From contig VCCP01000008.1 of NCBI GenBank assembly GCA_005765155.1, positions 2,005,135 to 2,069,134 on the forward strand: 64,000 nt of DNA, in the 5' to 3' direction. The notes below the pieces were generated by a model. It had not been told where the DNA came from and ran no database searches. It was given only the letters and a program-made list of their open reading frames with translations. The stretch's first letter is position 1, and each line of letters starts with the position of its first letter. Shown here piece after piece: positions 9,998-23,100 of the stretch. The DNA comes from Zelopaecilomyces penicillatus (taxonomy: Eukaryota; Ascomycota; Sordariomycetes; Hypocreales; Pseudodiploosporaceae). Position numbers and translations under genes: made by a program.

Positions 9998-12900
9998 ATG
10001 GCTGTTTAAAGCGAAGATGCCATAGCCGTCGTTGGCATCGGCTGTTGATTTCCTGGAGGTGTCACAGACCCACACAGACTCTGGAATTTCCTTAAACATC
10101 CAGATGATCTCGCTGCTGAACCAAAGAGCGAACGCTTCAACATGGGCGCTTTTCATGTGCCAGGTCAAGCAGCAAGATACAGTGCCATCAATGTGAATAA
10201 AGGGTTCTGGCTGGGGCAGGATCCTTGCATGTTTAACGCCGCGTTTTTCGACATATCGCCTGTGGAAGCAATGTTTATGGACCCATAACAAAGGATTCTT
10301 CTGGAAACCGTGTACGAGGCGCTTGAGCATGGCGGATTTCGTCTGGAAGATCTTCGAGGTTTATTGACAGGAGTATACTGCGGAGCTTTCAACCAGGACT
10401 ATGCATATCTGGCTAAGCAGGAGCCTGATAGAATTTTGCCTTTAATGCCCACTGGCTATGCGAACTCTATTCTTTCCAACAGGGTGTTGTATATTTTCGA
10501 CTGGAAGGGGCTATCTATTATAATCGATACCGTATGTGCCGCTAGCCTTACCGCAGTTTACCTGGTGGCCAATGCTCTGTGTAGTGGGGAATGCTCGCTT
10601 GCTATTGCGGCCGGTAGTAATGTGATGCTGTTACCAGATGGTTTTTAGAGTATGTCGCAGATGAGGATATTGTCAGACGATGGCTATTGCTGTATGTGGG
10701 ATGAGGGAGCCAATAGCTTTGCTCGTGGAGAGGGTATAGCTGCCATCATCTTGAAACGGCTCAGCCATGCATTGCAAGATGGCGATGAGATAAGCTGTAT
10801 CATCCGCGCCATAGCAGTTGGGGCGGATGGTTGTAACGAAGGCTTGACAGCTCTAAACAGCGATGCCCAGCTGGAGCTGATTCGAGCCACATACGAACGC
10901 GCAGGACTTGATCCCCTGCACCCTGGCGACCGCTGCTAGTACCTTGAGGCGCATGGCACTGGAACGCAGATTGGAGATCCTAAAGAGGCTCATGCGGTGA
11001 GAAGGGCCTTCTTTGACCAGTCGTCTGGCGCCGACGAAGTGTTGCATGTGGGATCTATCAAAACCGTCTTCGGTCATCTTGAGGTAACAGCCGGACTTGC
11101 TGGTCTGATAAAGGCTTTGCTGGCTGTCAAATATGGTGTAATTCCTCCTAATCTGCATTTCCATAAAGTCAACGCGAATATTGCTCCTTATATGGACCAT
11201 CTGTAGGTGCCAACCATTGCCCTTCTATGGCTCAAACTCCCTCCAGGAGAGCCTCGAAGAGCTTCGATCAACGCTTTTGGGTTTGGAGGCTTTAATGCGT
11301 ATGTAATTCTTGAGAGCTTTACGCCAGATCCTGTGATTGTTGATGTTGTGGACAGTGGATCTGCTGTTGCTGCTGCTGTTGTGCCTCTACCTTTTCTTTT
11401 TTCTGTAAACTCATAGGAAGCGCTTAAGTTGATGATCCAGAGGCACCTGCAGTTTATCTGTAATAACCCTGCGGTTGATGGAATTGATCTGGCGATATTG
11501 CTGATGACATGCTGGTCATTGTTGGCGTATCGGCTTATCTTGCAAGCCAGCTTTGTGCAGTTGCTGGCTCAGGCTATGCAAGGCAAGCTAGACAGCTGGG
11601 CAGATGTAGATGTGCCAGTTTCACTGGGCGCAACGAAGCAGCCGGATATGCCGGGGAAGATGTAGATGCTGGGCATCTTTACGGGCCAAGGAGCCCAGTG
11701 GCCGCAGATGGGGCGGGATCTTATTGCCTCGTCACCAAAGGCCTAGATCTGGCTAGGAGAGCTTCAGAGTGCTCTAGACAGCCTCCCCCAGAAGTATCAA
11801 CCTTGGTTCAAGCTCTGGGAACAACTGGCGGCTCCGGAGAACGAGTCTCGTATCCATGAAGCAGGGATATCACTAACTCTACGCACAGCTCTGTAGATTG
11901 TTTAAGTTAATATTTTGCGTGCTCTGGGCATCGAATTCGCGGCCGTTGTCGGCTATTTATCAGGCGAGATTCCCGCTGTATACGCTGCCCGCCGGCTGAG
12001 TTCTGTTGAAGCTATAAGAATCGCTTATCTGCGCGGTCTGTCAACCGAAAAGACCGAGACACAGGGCGCAATGCTGGCTGCGGGGATTTCGTGGGAGCAG
12101 GCGCAAGCCGTTTGCTCCTCGGAGCCGTATTCAGGATGGGTTGCTGTGTCCGCGTACAACTCGCCTTCGAGCGTCACGCTGTTGGGAGATGCAGATAAAA
12201 TCAGGGAGCTTGAATGGCTGTTGATAAGCATGGATCTCAACGCAAAAGCTCTACACGTGGACAAAGCATATCACTCACACCATATGCAGGTTTGTGCCGA
12301 ATGGTACGTGATGGCAATGAAGGAATGTGGCGTTGCAGCTTCGCAAGAAACCATAAGTACGGTGTGGTTCAGCAGCGTCTTTGACGGCCAGGAAGTGCAC
12401 GACTGCAGTGATGTGGAGTACTGGAAAGATAACATGGTCCGTCCGGTTCTGTTCTCTTAGGTGGTTGCCGCTGTATTTGAGCGGATTCCTAATATCAAGG
12501 CTATTGTCGAGGTTGGGCCTCACCTAACTCTTAAAGGCCCAGCTATGCAAACGTTGTTACACTTCCTAAATGGCAAGAATATAGCTGGGCTGCCGTATAT
12601 TGAAATGGCCAAGCGCAATGAGAACGGCCTCAGCACGCTGCAGAGGGCGGTTGGAAACCTGTGGACTTGTGCGAGTCCCAACAATAAGCTGGATATCTTG
12701 TCGTATATCCGGATCTTCGACCCTGCCCGCAAAGCCATTCATAAAGTGCCAAATCTCCTACTTTACCTATTCGATCATAGTAGGTTGTATGGAGGCCTTT
12801 TATGTGTTGCTCGAGTCCGATTGCACCGAAAACATGGCATTCACCTATTACTAGGCTTAATGAGCTGCGAAGCTGCATAGAATGAATGGCGTTGGCGTCA

Positions 12901-15900
12901 TCATCTTTGGCCGCAGGATATAGATTGGCTAGAGGATTATCAAATGGAATCTCAAGTAATCTTGCCAGTGGCAGCAATAATAGCTATTGCCAATGAAGCG
13001 GCTATTGTGATCGCAGGCGATGATTCCATCCAGTCCGTCACGATTGAGCAACTCGTTATGTATAATACAATTGCTATACTGGATGGGGATGAGGGAGTTG
13101 AGACAATGCTCATTATCGATACCGGCTATGAGAATAGCCCTGTAAGCAACGGAGGGTCTATTCACGGTAGACTGGCATATTATTCGGCTTCTGGAGATGA
13201 TATGAGATGTTGTTGTTTAGGTAGAATTCGAATTGCCTTGGGCAGGGCTATTAAAGATCTCCTTGGATTACGAGGATCACCCGTGGTAGTACTGCGATCG
13301 GTCGATGCGGTGCGGTTTTATTGCGAGATAGTACCGCTCGGTTATGGGTACAGCCGCGGGTTCAAAGGCTTGGCTGATATCCAACGGCGAAAGGATGCAG
13401 TAAATGCCTTTATTACCAGTCACGGATACCATAGAGCTGCTTCTCTCGACCCGGTTGTATTAGATGTTGGTTTATAGTCTGTCCTTGCTATTATGGGTGC
13501 GTCGGGTGATGGTCAAATCAACAGCCTGCATCTGCCTGTTAGAATCGGCCGCATCGTCATCAACGCGGTATTCTGCGTAAAAAAGCGAGGCTTGGATCAG
13601 GGCAAGCCTGAAGTGGCCGTTGAATCAGTGCTCACATGCGCTGGGCCTGATGAGATAATTAGTGATATTGACATATTTGACACGAATGGCGCAAGGATGG
13701 TACAGATCGAAGATTTTGCCATTGTTTCGCTAAAGATGGCGCAACTAGACACATACGATCTGTTCGCCAGCACTGTCTGGATGCCACAGCAAGTAAGCGC
13801 CTCGACGGATGGAGCCACAGATTTACCCTACTACAGGCGGTTTGCGAAGTATATGGACCACGTTGCAGTCCTGTATCTTCAGGAGATCAGTCGCAAGCTT
13901 ACGCCAGCCGACCGTGCCGGGCTCGACTTGTACCATCAACGATATGTGGCCTGGATGGATCGACTCCTGTCGCAGACGGCGCAAGGCATGTATCCATTTC
14001 TGCGGCCAGAAGACCTCGACGTTGAGGTTCAGGCGCTTGGAATAACAGGGGACGTGCAGACAAACGAAAACATGGAGCTCGTGCTGCTCAATATATTTCG
14101 TGATAAGGCGCTCTCGTGGCTGCGTGGGCAGACGACAGCGCTGGAGCATCTGTGGCCGCAAGACTTGCTGACTCGGTATTACCGCGAATGCGAGCCTATT
14201 CGCGTTATGAACGCAGTGTTGGCAGATTCAGTAGGGCAGATTGTATTTCTCTTCCCATGGATGAAGATTCTGGAGATAGGGGCCGGGACCGGCTCAGCCA
14301 CCCGTGAGACGCTCAAGCGATTGGCTGGAAGCTATTCTACTTATACTTATACCGACATATCGTCCGGGTTCTTCGAAGCAGCTGAACAAGAGTTTGAGAA
14401 GCAAGGGTACGACCGCGTTGAAATGAAGACGCTGGATATCGGACAGGATCCAGCCTCCCAGGGCTTCCTTGACCACGTATACGACCTCATCATAGCCGCC
14501 AACGTGCTGCACGCTACCCGCTCACTGCGCCAAACCCTGTCCAATGTGCGCCAGCTCCTGAAGCCCGGTGGCTACTTGGTTATGCTGGAAATTACCAGCC
14601 CGGACGTAGTAGCTCCAGCGACAATGGCTGGAACCTTTGAGGGCTGGTGGGCTGGCCACGGACATGGTCGACATTTTGGGCCCTTGGTTACAGCGGTGGA
14701 GTGGGAGCGCCTGCTCCCAAGCACAGGCTTCGACGGGCTGGAAGCCATCAGCAGCAAGGAGGAGCAAGAAGCTTTGAGAATGGCAGTGATGGTGGCGCAA
14801 GCTACAGACAATCATCAATCTTGCATCAAATCACCGCTCTCGGCTGCCGCGTCAGCCCAGTATGCGGATTTGATAGTGGTGGGAGGCATGATGTCGACAC
14901 GAGCAGCCCTTCTCGAGCCGCTCCTCGACCTCGTGCGCCCATTCTTTGCCAGGATAACGGTTTCACCCAGCCTGGAGCAGCTGTCAGTGCCAGACAACGC
15001 AAACCTTGCCTCTGTGCTGGTCCTGGCGGGTGCAGGGGCGCGCTGCCTGGACTACGACATGACAGACCAGCGGCTCGACGGGCTGAAGCGACTGGTCCGC
15101 AGTATGGGCAAGCTGCTCTGGGTCTGCGTAGGGTCCGACGACGAGTTGGATTTGCCATATTCACAGATGAGCAGAGCACTGATGGCGTGCCTGCGTTGCG
15201 AATACCCCCAGCATATGATGCAGCATCTTGTGGTAAGCCAAGATAACGCAGGGCCTCACGAGATTGCCACCTTCTTGATGCGGCTGGTGCACCAAAAGCT
15301 GCCAAATGACTATACAATGCAGCATGCAGTCACCTGCGTAGAGCCTGAGCTTCGAATGGAAGACGGAGTCGTGCAGGTCCCTCGAATAAGACACGAATAC
15401 TCGATGGCTCAACGTCTTCGAGCCAGTAGGGGACAGGGCGCCGAGCAACAGGCTGACCCACGTCGGTCGCGTGTTCTGCTGACTGAAACCGCAAACCAGC
15501 TCGGCCTAGTTGCCTTGCCAGATTTGAAGCACGGCAACGATGTGAGCGGTGTAGCAGGGGAAGAAGTCGTACAAGTTCGAGTATGCTGCGCAACTATCCC
15601 GGCCGTTAGAATCGCCCGAGCTCTGTTCCTGCATGTCGTTGTTGGCCGGGACGAAGGAACTGGGCAAATAGTGCTGGCATTGGCACCTGAAAACGCCTCT
15701 GTCATCCATGTACGTAATACTTGGGTTTTCCCAGCTCCAGCTTGGCTCTCTCGCACGGAAGTGGCTGTGTTTACCGAACACGCGGCAAACACGTTGATTC
15801 TAGCCGACTTGATTAAAAACACGCCATCCGGAACGACAATGATCATTCATGGACTGGACATGGAACCCTCTCAAGCTCCAGGTAGCGTTCAACTATCGAA

Positions 15901-16522
15901 TTATGCCGAAGCCAACAGCGTCAAGCTTTGCCACGTCAGGACCAGTGCTGCCCCTGGGCCGCCTGATGTCTGGACTATCCCCCCGTGGCTACATAGCCGT
16001 GCCATCTTGCGTCAGCTGCCAAGTAACGTATCGACTTTCGTCAACTTTACAAGTCCTGTAAATGACTCAATTGCCAAGCTAGAGATCATCCTGAAGAGTA
16101 ACGGCGTGGCAATCGTTAATGTCGAGGATATGCTCCGAAGTCAAGCGTCCGGAGTAGCAGAGAGCAGAACAGCTTCAGCGCCAATCTTCTCAACAATAGC
16201 GCCGTTGATCTCGGAATCACGCAACTTGGCTAGACGCCACGTACAGGCTGTCTCCGTATAAGAGTTGTATCACTATACAGCACGCAGAGACAAGATGGAT
16301 ATTATCGATTGGGACAGTGGTGATACAGTAGCTGCAAAGACGATGCCTGCAAGTTCCCTCATCGGCTTATTCGGCCAAAAGATATATCTTTTAATTGAAA
16401 TGACCGGTGAAGTGGGTTAATCTGTTTGTTAATGGCTGATAGAGCATGGCGCACAATTCGTGGTATTGGAAAGCAGGACCTCAAATATCGATATAAATTG
16501 GATTAAAGAAATAGCCTAATTG
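9998..16522 (+). pseudogene. PKS of the PKS-NRPS hybrid type, KS-AT-DH-cMT-KR, inactivated by stops and cut by an LTR
   Basis: One reading frame runs from ATG 9998 for about 2,175 codons with no frameshift and no intron, but with 18 stops (10007, 10046, 10286, 10646, 10937, 11204, 11414, 11663, 11744, 11894, 11903, 12458, 12878, 13475, 16259, 16418, 16430, 16517). Each is one C-to-T step from Gln or Arg. Domains: ketosynthase 10016-11330 with DTVCAAS, EAHGTGT and KTVFGHLE (Cys-His-His all present); acyltransferase about 11680-12640 with GQGAQW and GYLSGE; dehydratase about 12880-13600 with LEDYQMESQ, where the catalytic His position reads Tyr, and LDVGL; C-methyltransferase about 14270-14800 with EIGAGTGSAT; a pseudo-KR region; then a ketoreductase start, EMTGEVG..WLIEHGAQFVVLESR, of the kind found in PKS-NRPS hybrids. 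At 16523 the frame ends abruptly at a family 1 LTR. ACP and any NRPS module are not found. Confidence 0.9.
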
Positions 16523-16951
16523 TGTTATGACCCAATAACATGGTCGAACAGTAGGCCGGTCATATGACCTGGAAAGAGTACGTACTATAGAGGAAGGGGA
16601 TTAGTCAGGATGGATCAGTAGGATTACTATAAGAATAATAGTGATCCAGGTAAGCCAGCGACTTGGATCATTAGGATCACCACTTATAGGATAAGTGATC
16701 TAAGTGATCTATAATATATATATACACCCTTAATTTTTACTCTCTTAGTTTAGTCTTAGTTAGTTATTAATATACTCTTAATTTTATTATATTATTTATT
16801 ACTATTTATTATACTAATACTTAGCCCTTGATTATAATACTTTATATTTATCATTAATATAATAGATCTATTACTTAAAATACTCTGACTTATTTATTAA
16901 TATAAATCCCTTTTATTAGGTTTATCTCTTAGGAATTTATTAAATATTATA
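16523..16951 (+). repeat. 5' LTR of copy A
   Basis: 429 bp beginning TGTTATGACCCAATAA and ending TTAAATATTATA. The same length and layout as both LTRs of copy C. The U3 holds the paired gatc motifs (agtgatcc/ggatcac) and a TATA-like run before tacaccc near 16721-16728. Confidence 0.85.
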
Positions 16952-19494
16952 TATTAATAACTCTTATTTAATAGGTTATTATATTACCTTAAGTAATACT
17001 ATTATTTTATAATAGCTTTTTAAATCCCTGCCTTATTTAAAAGTATTAATTAAGGAGGATCTTTAAATATCTCTATTAATAACTTAAATATAAATATCAA
17101 TAACAAGACTAAGATTACTCTTAAAGACCTCTAAGATAATCAGAAAAAACTTAAATTAAAAATAAAAATCTTAAAGAAAAAAATTAAAGAATAATATAAG
17201 GTATATAAAGAAGAAGTAAAGATAGCTAAACTTACCACTAAAACCTTATAACTCTAGATTAAACAGCTTCTTAAGAATATAGAAATCTAAGTAAAATAAT
17301 ATAGATATAGGCTAGAGATAGTTATAATATAGATATATAATAGAAAAGATATTAGAGAAATCTTAAAGCTATAAATATCTAAGCCTTTTAATAGTACTCT
17401 AAATAAGCTTTAAGGATTCCTTATCTAACTCTATATTTTCTTTTTATATTACCTAATATAATTCTAGTTTAAATCAGTTAAAGTAAGGTATATTATAGGG
17501 CTCTTTATTAGAATTGTACTTATTTAATTTAAACTAATACTTTAGGATTATATTAATAATACCTTAATAGATACCTTAAAAAAGGAAACTAATCTAATCT
17601 TTATTAATTATAATATCTTTAAATAATAACTCTTAAATACCTTTGGATTATTAAATAAAAAACAATAAATAGAATAATACCTATATAATCTATATTAAAT
17701 AGGATCTGCCTTAGATTATATTATAAAGTTCTATTAAATCTTATCTAAACTATTTAAGAAAGATAAATAAATATATATAAAAACCCTATACTATAGACTT
17801 AAGTTAAAAGTTAAGGATAAATTATATAAAGAAGTCTAATTAGATTCCTTTATAGAATATTATACTATAGCTATTATTATTAATAATAGATAATACTTAT
17901 ATTAATAGGAAAAGAAATATAAAGGATAAAATTAAAAACTAATTTACTTTAGATTTTAATTATAGTAATAATAATATAAGATAAACTATAGTTAATAATA
18001 AAATAATCCTAATACCCTATTAATTTAAATAGACTTTAATACTATATAATAATAAGATATATCTAAAGTTAAGTATTATAATTATAATAAAATAGGATAT
18101 TTTATTAGAGATTATTAATAATTAAAACAAGAATAAAAGAATTAAAAATTAATATCTAATATATAATAAAGTATATATACTATAGCTAAAGATAAATAAA
18201 CCCTGGCTATAATAGGATAAAAAGGATAGGGATAAGGATAACCTGGAAACTATAGATACCCTATACCTTAATAATCGCTAATATTATAGACTATACTAAC
18301 CCAATCCAGTACTATATAATAGGACTAATAACTAGATATAAATATAAATAAAAAAGAATACTTTAAAGAGATTCCAGATTAATAAATAATCCCTACTATA
18401 AATAATAAAAATACTCTAGTTAAGGATAAAATAATAAGTAATAGCTTAGACTCTAACTCTTTAGAATCTAAGAGTAAAGAACCTCTTAGGATAACCTAGT
18501 ACTATACTATACTATATCTATTATCTAAAAGTGCTATTTATAAATATCTTAGAAAAGCAATAATTAAACTTATATAAATATTAAGCTATATAGATAGAAT
18601 TAACCTTTAATTTATAATTATTAAATATATTTATAAATAGATAATAAAAGAAGGCCTAGGTATTTCTATTTTAGGAGATTACCTTAAAAGAGCCTTTATA
18701 TTAAAAACTAATTATAGTAAATATAAAGATAATTATATACTTCTAAACCTTAATTATGTTTTTTATAGTAAAATCAGCTAAATATTATATATTAATTTCT
18801 TCTGTTTTTAATATTAAAAAATAAAAATCCAGAATAAATTCTTTTTATATTATATAAAAGTATAAGGAATTAAAAATATCCTTATAAAAGATTAATTTAT
18901 TAACTAATATAAGGATAAATACTTTATACCTTTTAAAATTAATATATTTAAACTATATCCTAAGACCCTAAAAGAATATAGATAAGGAGCTAAAAACAAA
19001 GACTATAAGTCCATCTATTATAAGATCTATAAATAGGAAAAACTTAAGTTAGGATATAATAAACTATAAATTATAAACTATAGAAAAGAGGATTTATATA
19101 ATTATATTAACCTTAAGTATAATATATACTTATAATAAAAGCTAGTATAATAGTATAAAAAATAACTACTAAAAGATAATATCCTAAGCAGGATTTAATA
19201 TAAAACTATAATAATAATCAACTATAATAAACCTCGATACAGATAATATATAAAAGAAAACAAATATATATATAAGGAAATAAAGAACCTTTATAAATAA
19301 GAATTCAATTTTTAAATCTATAAAGGAAGTCAAGCTAATCAAATTCTATACTATATAATTACTTAAGGCTTAAACAGAATAAATTATAATAGATTATATA
19401 AAGAATATAATCCTAAAAACTTAAAAAACAAGTAAAGTTACCTATAAAAGGATTATAGTATAACCCCTTATAAAAGACTCTCTATATAATAGTT
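16523..19494 (+). mobile_element. Family 1 Ty3/Gypsy element copy A, truncated (5' LTR plus gag)
   Basis: A 5' LTR (16523-16951) is followed by an internal region that ends abruptly where a family 2 LTR begins at 19495. Protease, reverse transcriptase and integrase are missing. The gag capsid part (about 17390-17900) is readable once stops at CAN positions are ignored, and is clearly different from the capsid of copies B and C, while the LTR and the part after 18170 are close to them. A CCHC knuckle is visible near 18066-18110 with Cys changed to Tyr. The sequence is extremely AT-rich and TA-rich, as expected after strong RIP. Its insertion removed the 3' part of the PKS pseudogene from this place. 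Confidence 0.8.
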
Positions 19495-19741
19495 TAATAG
19501 CTGGGTTAAACACACCCCCTTACTAGTTAACTAAGCTATAGCTATATAAGCTGTACTTAGGGGGATTGAACTGTATAAGTAGATAGGCTATACCTGGGCC
19601 ATTTAAACAGGCAGATATCATCGAATTCAAGTTTTTTTTCCCCCTTTTACCCAAGAATTTTCCAGTGTATTCAAAAGACTAACTATTAAAAAGCTATCTT
19701 CTTTATCTGATTAATTATAAGATAATTAATTAATCCCTTAA
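19495..19741 (+). repeat. Family 2 LTR fragment
   Basis: The first about 247 bp of the family 2 LTR (TAATAGCTGGGTTAAACACA...), joined on the left to truncated copy A and on the right to the 5' LTR of copy B. Confidence 0.75.
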
Positions 19742-20175
19742 TATCACAACCCAATAAGATGATTATATAAATAGGACATGATCATATAAGTAGACTAATA
19801 CATACTCGGGTTAATGAAACACTAATAATAAACTAAATCATTAAACTTATACCTTAAGTAAATAAAGAATCCATTAAATCCATATATAGACTTATAGGAC
19901 TTATAAGGGAAAATATTAATAAATCCAATAAGTCCATAATATATATATACACCCTTAATTTTCACTCTTTAGATATAGCTTAGATAGTTATTAATACACT
20001 TTCAACTTTATTATATTATTCACTATTACTTACTATACTAATACTTAATCCCTAATTATAATACTTAATATCTATCATTAATATAATAGATATATTGCTT
20101 AGAATGCCCTAACTTATCTACTAATATAAACCCTTTTCATTAGGTTTATCCCTTAGGAATTCATTAAACATTATA
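19742..20175 (+). repeat. 5' LTR of copy B
   Basis: 434 bp beginning TATCACAACCC and ending TTAAACATTATA. It differs from the 3' LTR of the same element by transitions only, as far as I compared them by eye. Confidence 0.8.
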
Positions 20176-23100
20176 TATTAATAACTCTTATTTAATAGAT
20201 TACTATATAACCCTAAGCAATATTATCAACTACCTTAATTAATCATTATAAATACTACTTAATCAATCCTTATCTTATTTACTATCAAGCTTTAAGCTTT
20301 ATATAAGAAGAATATAAAACTCAAAGCTAAGTTATAAGCTAAATAGAAAGACCTTAATGAAATCATTAAACCTTATAAGCCAGGACCTTTTATTAGATAT
20401 TCTAAATCACTTTAAATATTCCTAATATAACTCAAAGCTTACTACCAGTTCTACCCCTACTAGTTATAGGAGGAATCTATAAAAATCCTATACATTATAG
20501 GATATATAAAGGGGGCTACCCTTAAATGGTTTGAATCTATTATAAAAGACTATATAAATAAGGAGGAAAAAGACCAGGATAATAAAATCAAAAAGATCTT
20601 TTAAAAATATAATAACTTTAAAGATATAATTAAAGAAATCTTTAAGCAAGTAAATAAGAAGAGAGCTATAATCAAAAAACTCAAACTATTATATTAATAT
20701 AAATCAGCCTTAAACTATACCTTAGAATTCAAATAGATCACTTTATAGATCACCTAGGAAAATAATATACTAATAAAGTACTTCTATAATAAACTTAAAG
20801 AAGAAATCAAGGATAAACTCTTTAAAGAAGATAGACCTAAAAACTTAATCAAGTATATTAAAATAGCTATCAAGATTAATAATAAATAGTTTATATAATA
20901 TAAACAAAGGAAAACCAAAGGATCAGGATAGAGTGATTTTAAATAAAAACTATAATACTAATCCAATCAAGGTAGATATAAGGAAAAACCTATTACCTAT
21001 ATATATATCTAAAATCCTAAAAGAATAGAACTTAATATAACCTAGAAAAGAGATATATTAAAAGTCCAATATTATAACTATAATAAATATAAATATATCT
21101 TCTAATAATACAAACAACCTAAGAAAGGCAAGAAACCTTAAAAACCAGTACCTAATATATAATAAAGCGTATACACCATAGCCAAAAATAAACAAACTCT
21201 AGCCATAATAAGACAAAAAGGATAGGGATAAGGATAACCCAGAAACTATAAGCACCCCATACCTCAACAATCACTAATATTATAAACCACACTAACCTAA
21301 TCTAATACCATATAATAGAATCAATAACTAGATATAAATATAGATAAAAAAGAATACTTTAAAGAGATTCCAGATCAATAAATAATCCCTATTATAAACA
21401 ATAAAAATACTTTAATTAAAAATAAAATAATAAATAATAGCTTAAACTCTAGCTCTTTAGAATCTAAAAGCAAAGAACCTCTTAGAATAATTTAATACTA
21501 TACTATACTATATTCACCACCCAAAAGTACTATCCATAAATACCTTAAAGAAATAGCAATTAAACTTATATAAATACCAAGCTATATAGATAGAATCAAT
21601 CTATAACTTATAATCATAAAATATATTTATAAATAGATATTAAAAGAAGGCCTAGGTATTCCTATTCTAGAAGACTATCTTAAAAGAGCCTTTATATTAA
21701 AAACCAACTATAATAAATATAAAGATAATTATATACTCCTAAACCCTAATTATATTTTCTATAATAAAATCAATTAAATATTATATATTGATTTCTCTTA
21801 TTTTTAATATTAGAAAATAAAAATCCAGAATAAATTCTTCCTATATTATATAGAAGTATAAGGAATTAAGAATATCCTTATAGAAGATCAATTTATTGAC
21901 TGGTATAAGGCCAAGTACTTTACACCTTTTGGAATTAGTATATTCAAACCATACCCTAAGACCCTAAAAGAATATAGGCAAGGAGCTAAAAACAAAAACT
22001 ATAAGTCTATCTATTATAAGATCTATAAATAGAAAAAACTTAAGTTAAATTATAATAGATTATAACTTATAGACTATGAAAAAGAGGACTTATATAACTG
22101 CACTAACCTTAAGTATAATATATACTTATAATAGAAGCTAATATAATAGTATAAAAGACAACTATTAGAAAACAGTATTCTAGGCAGGATCTAATATAAA
22201 GCTATAATAATAATCAACTGTAATAAACCTTAATATAGACAATATATAGAGAAAAGCAAATATATATATAAGGAAATAAAGAATCTCTATAAATAAGAAT
22301 TCAATTTCCAAACCTATAAAGGAAGTCAAGCTAATCAAACTCTATATTATATAATCACTCAAGGCTTAAACAGAACAAATTATAATAGACTATATAACAA
22401 ATATAATCCTAGAAACCCAAAAAACAAATAAAATCACCTATAAAAGGGTTATAGTATAACCCCCTATAAAAGACCCTTTATATAATAGGCATTAATAGGC
22501 TTAAACTAATAATAGAAATACAGATTATAGGATATTATTTTCATACTCTAGTAGATAGTAGAGCAATAGGCAATTATATATTACTAAAAGCTATAAATCA
22601 TATATAACTATTATAGTATAATAAGGAAGAATCATATCCCTTATATAACCTAGAAGGGAATACCTTTACCTATAATAGAGAATAAATCGATAAAGAGATT
22701 AATTATCTCCAATTCAAAGTCTAAGGATATTAAGATAATACTATATTCAATATAATAAATACTAGAGAATATAAACTTATACTAGACTATCCCTAATTAT
22801 TTAATAATAACCTATAGATCGATTAAAAGATAGGCCAGATATAATAGAGTAATACTATATCATCTCTAAAAGACTATAAAGATCCAATAATAATAAATAA
22901 AGTAAAGAAAGTATACTTTATAGCTATTAAGAAGGGCCTCCTATTAGGAAATCATATTAAAAAATAATATAATGATTAATAGTAATAAACCCAATAAGTT
23001 ATTATTACCCTTAGAATAATAATAAAGCAACTATAAAAACACTCTAAAAATAAATCACCCTTAGATATAGAAAAATAACTTACACCTATATCAGAAGAAT

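Noticed and set aside
14647..15318. Long open frames on both strands inside the PKS methyltransferase region
   Set aside because: They overlap the conserved cMT and pseudo-KR frame and come from its GC-rich codons; no family resemblance.
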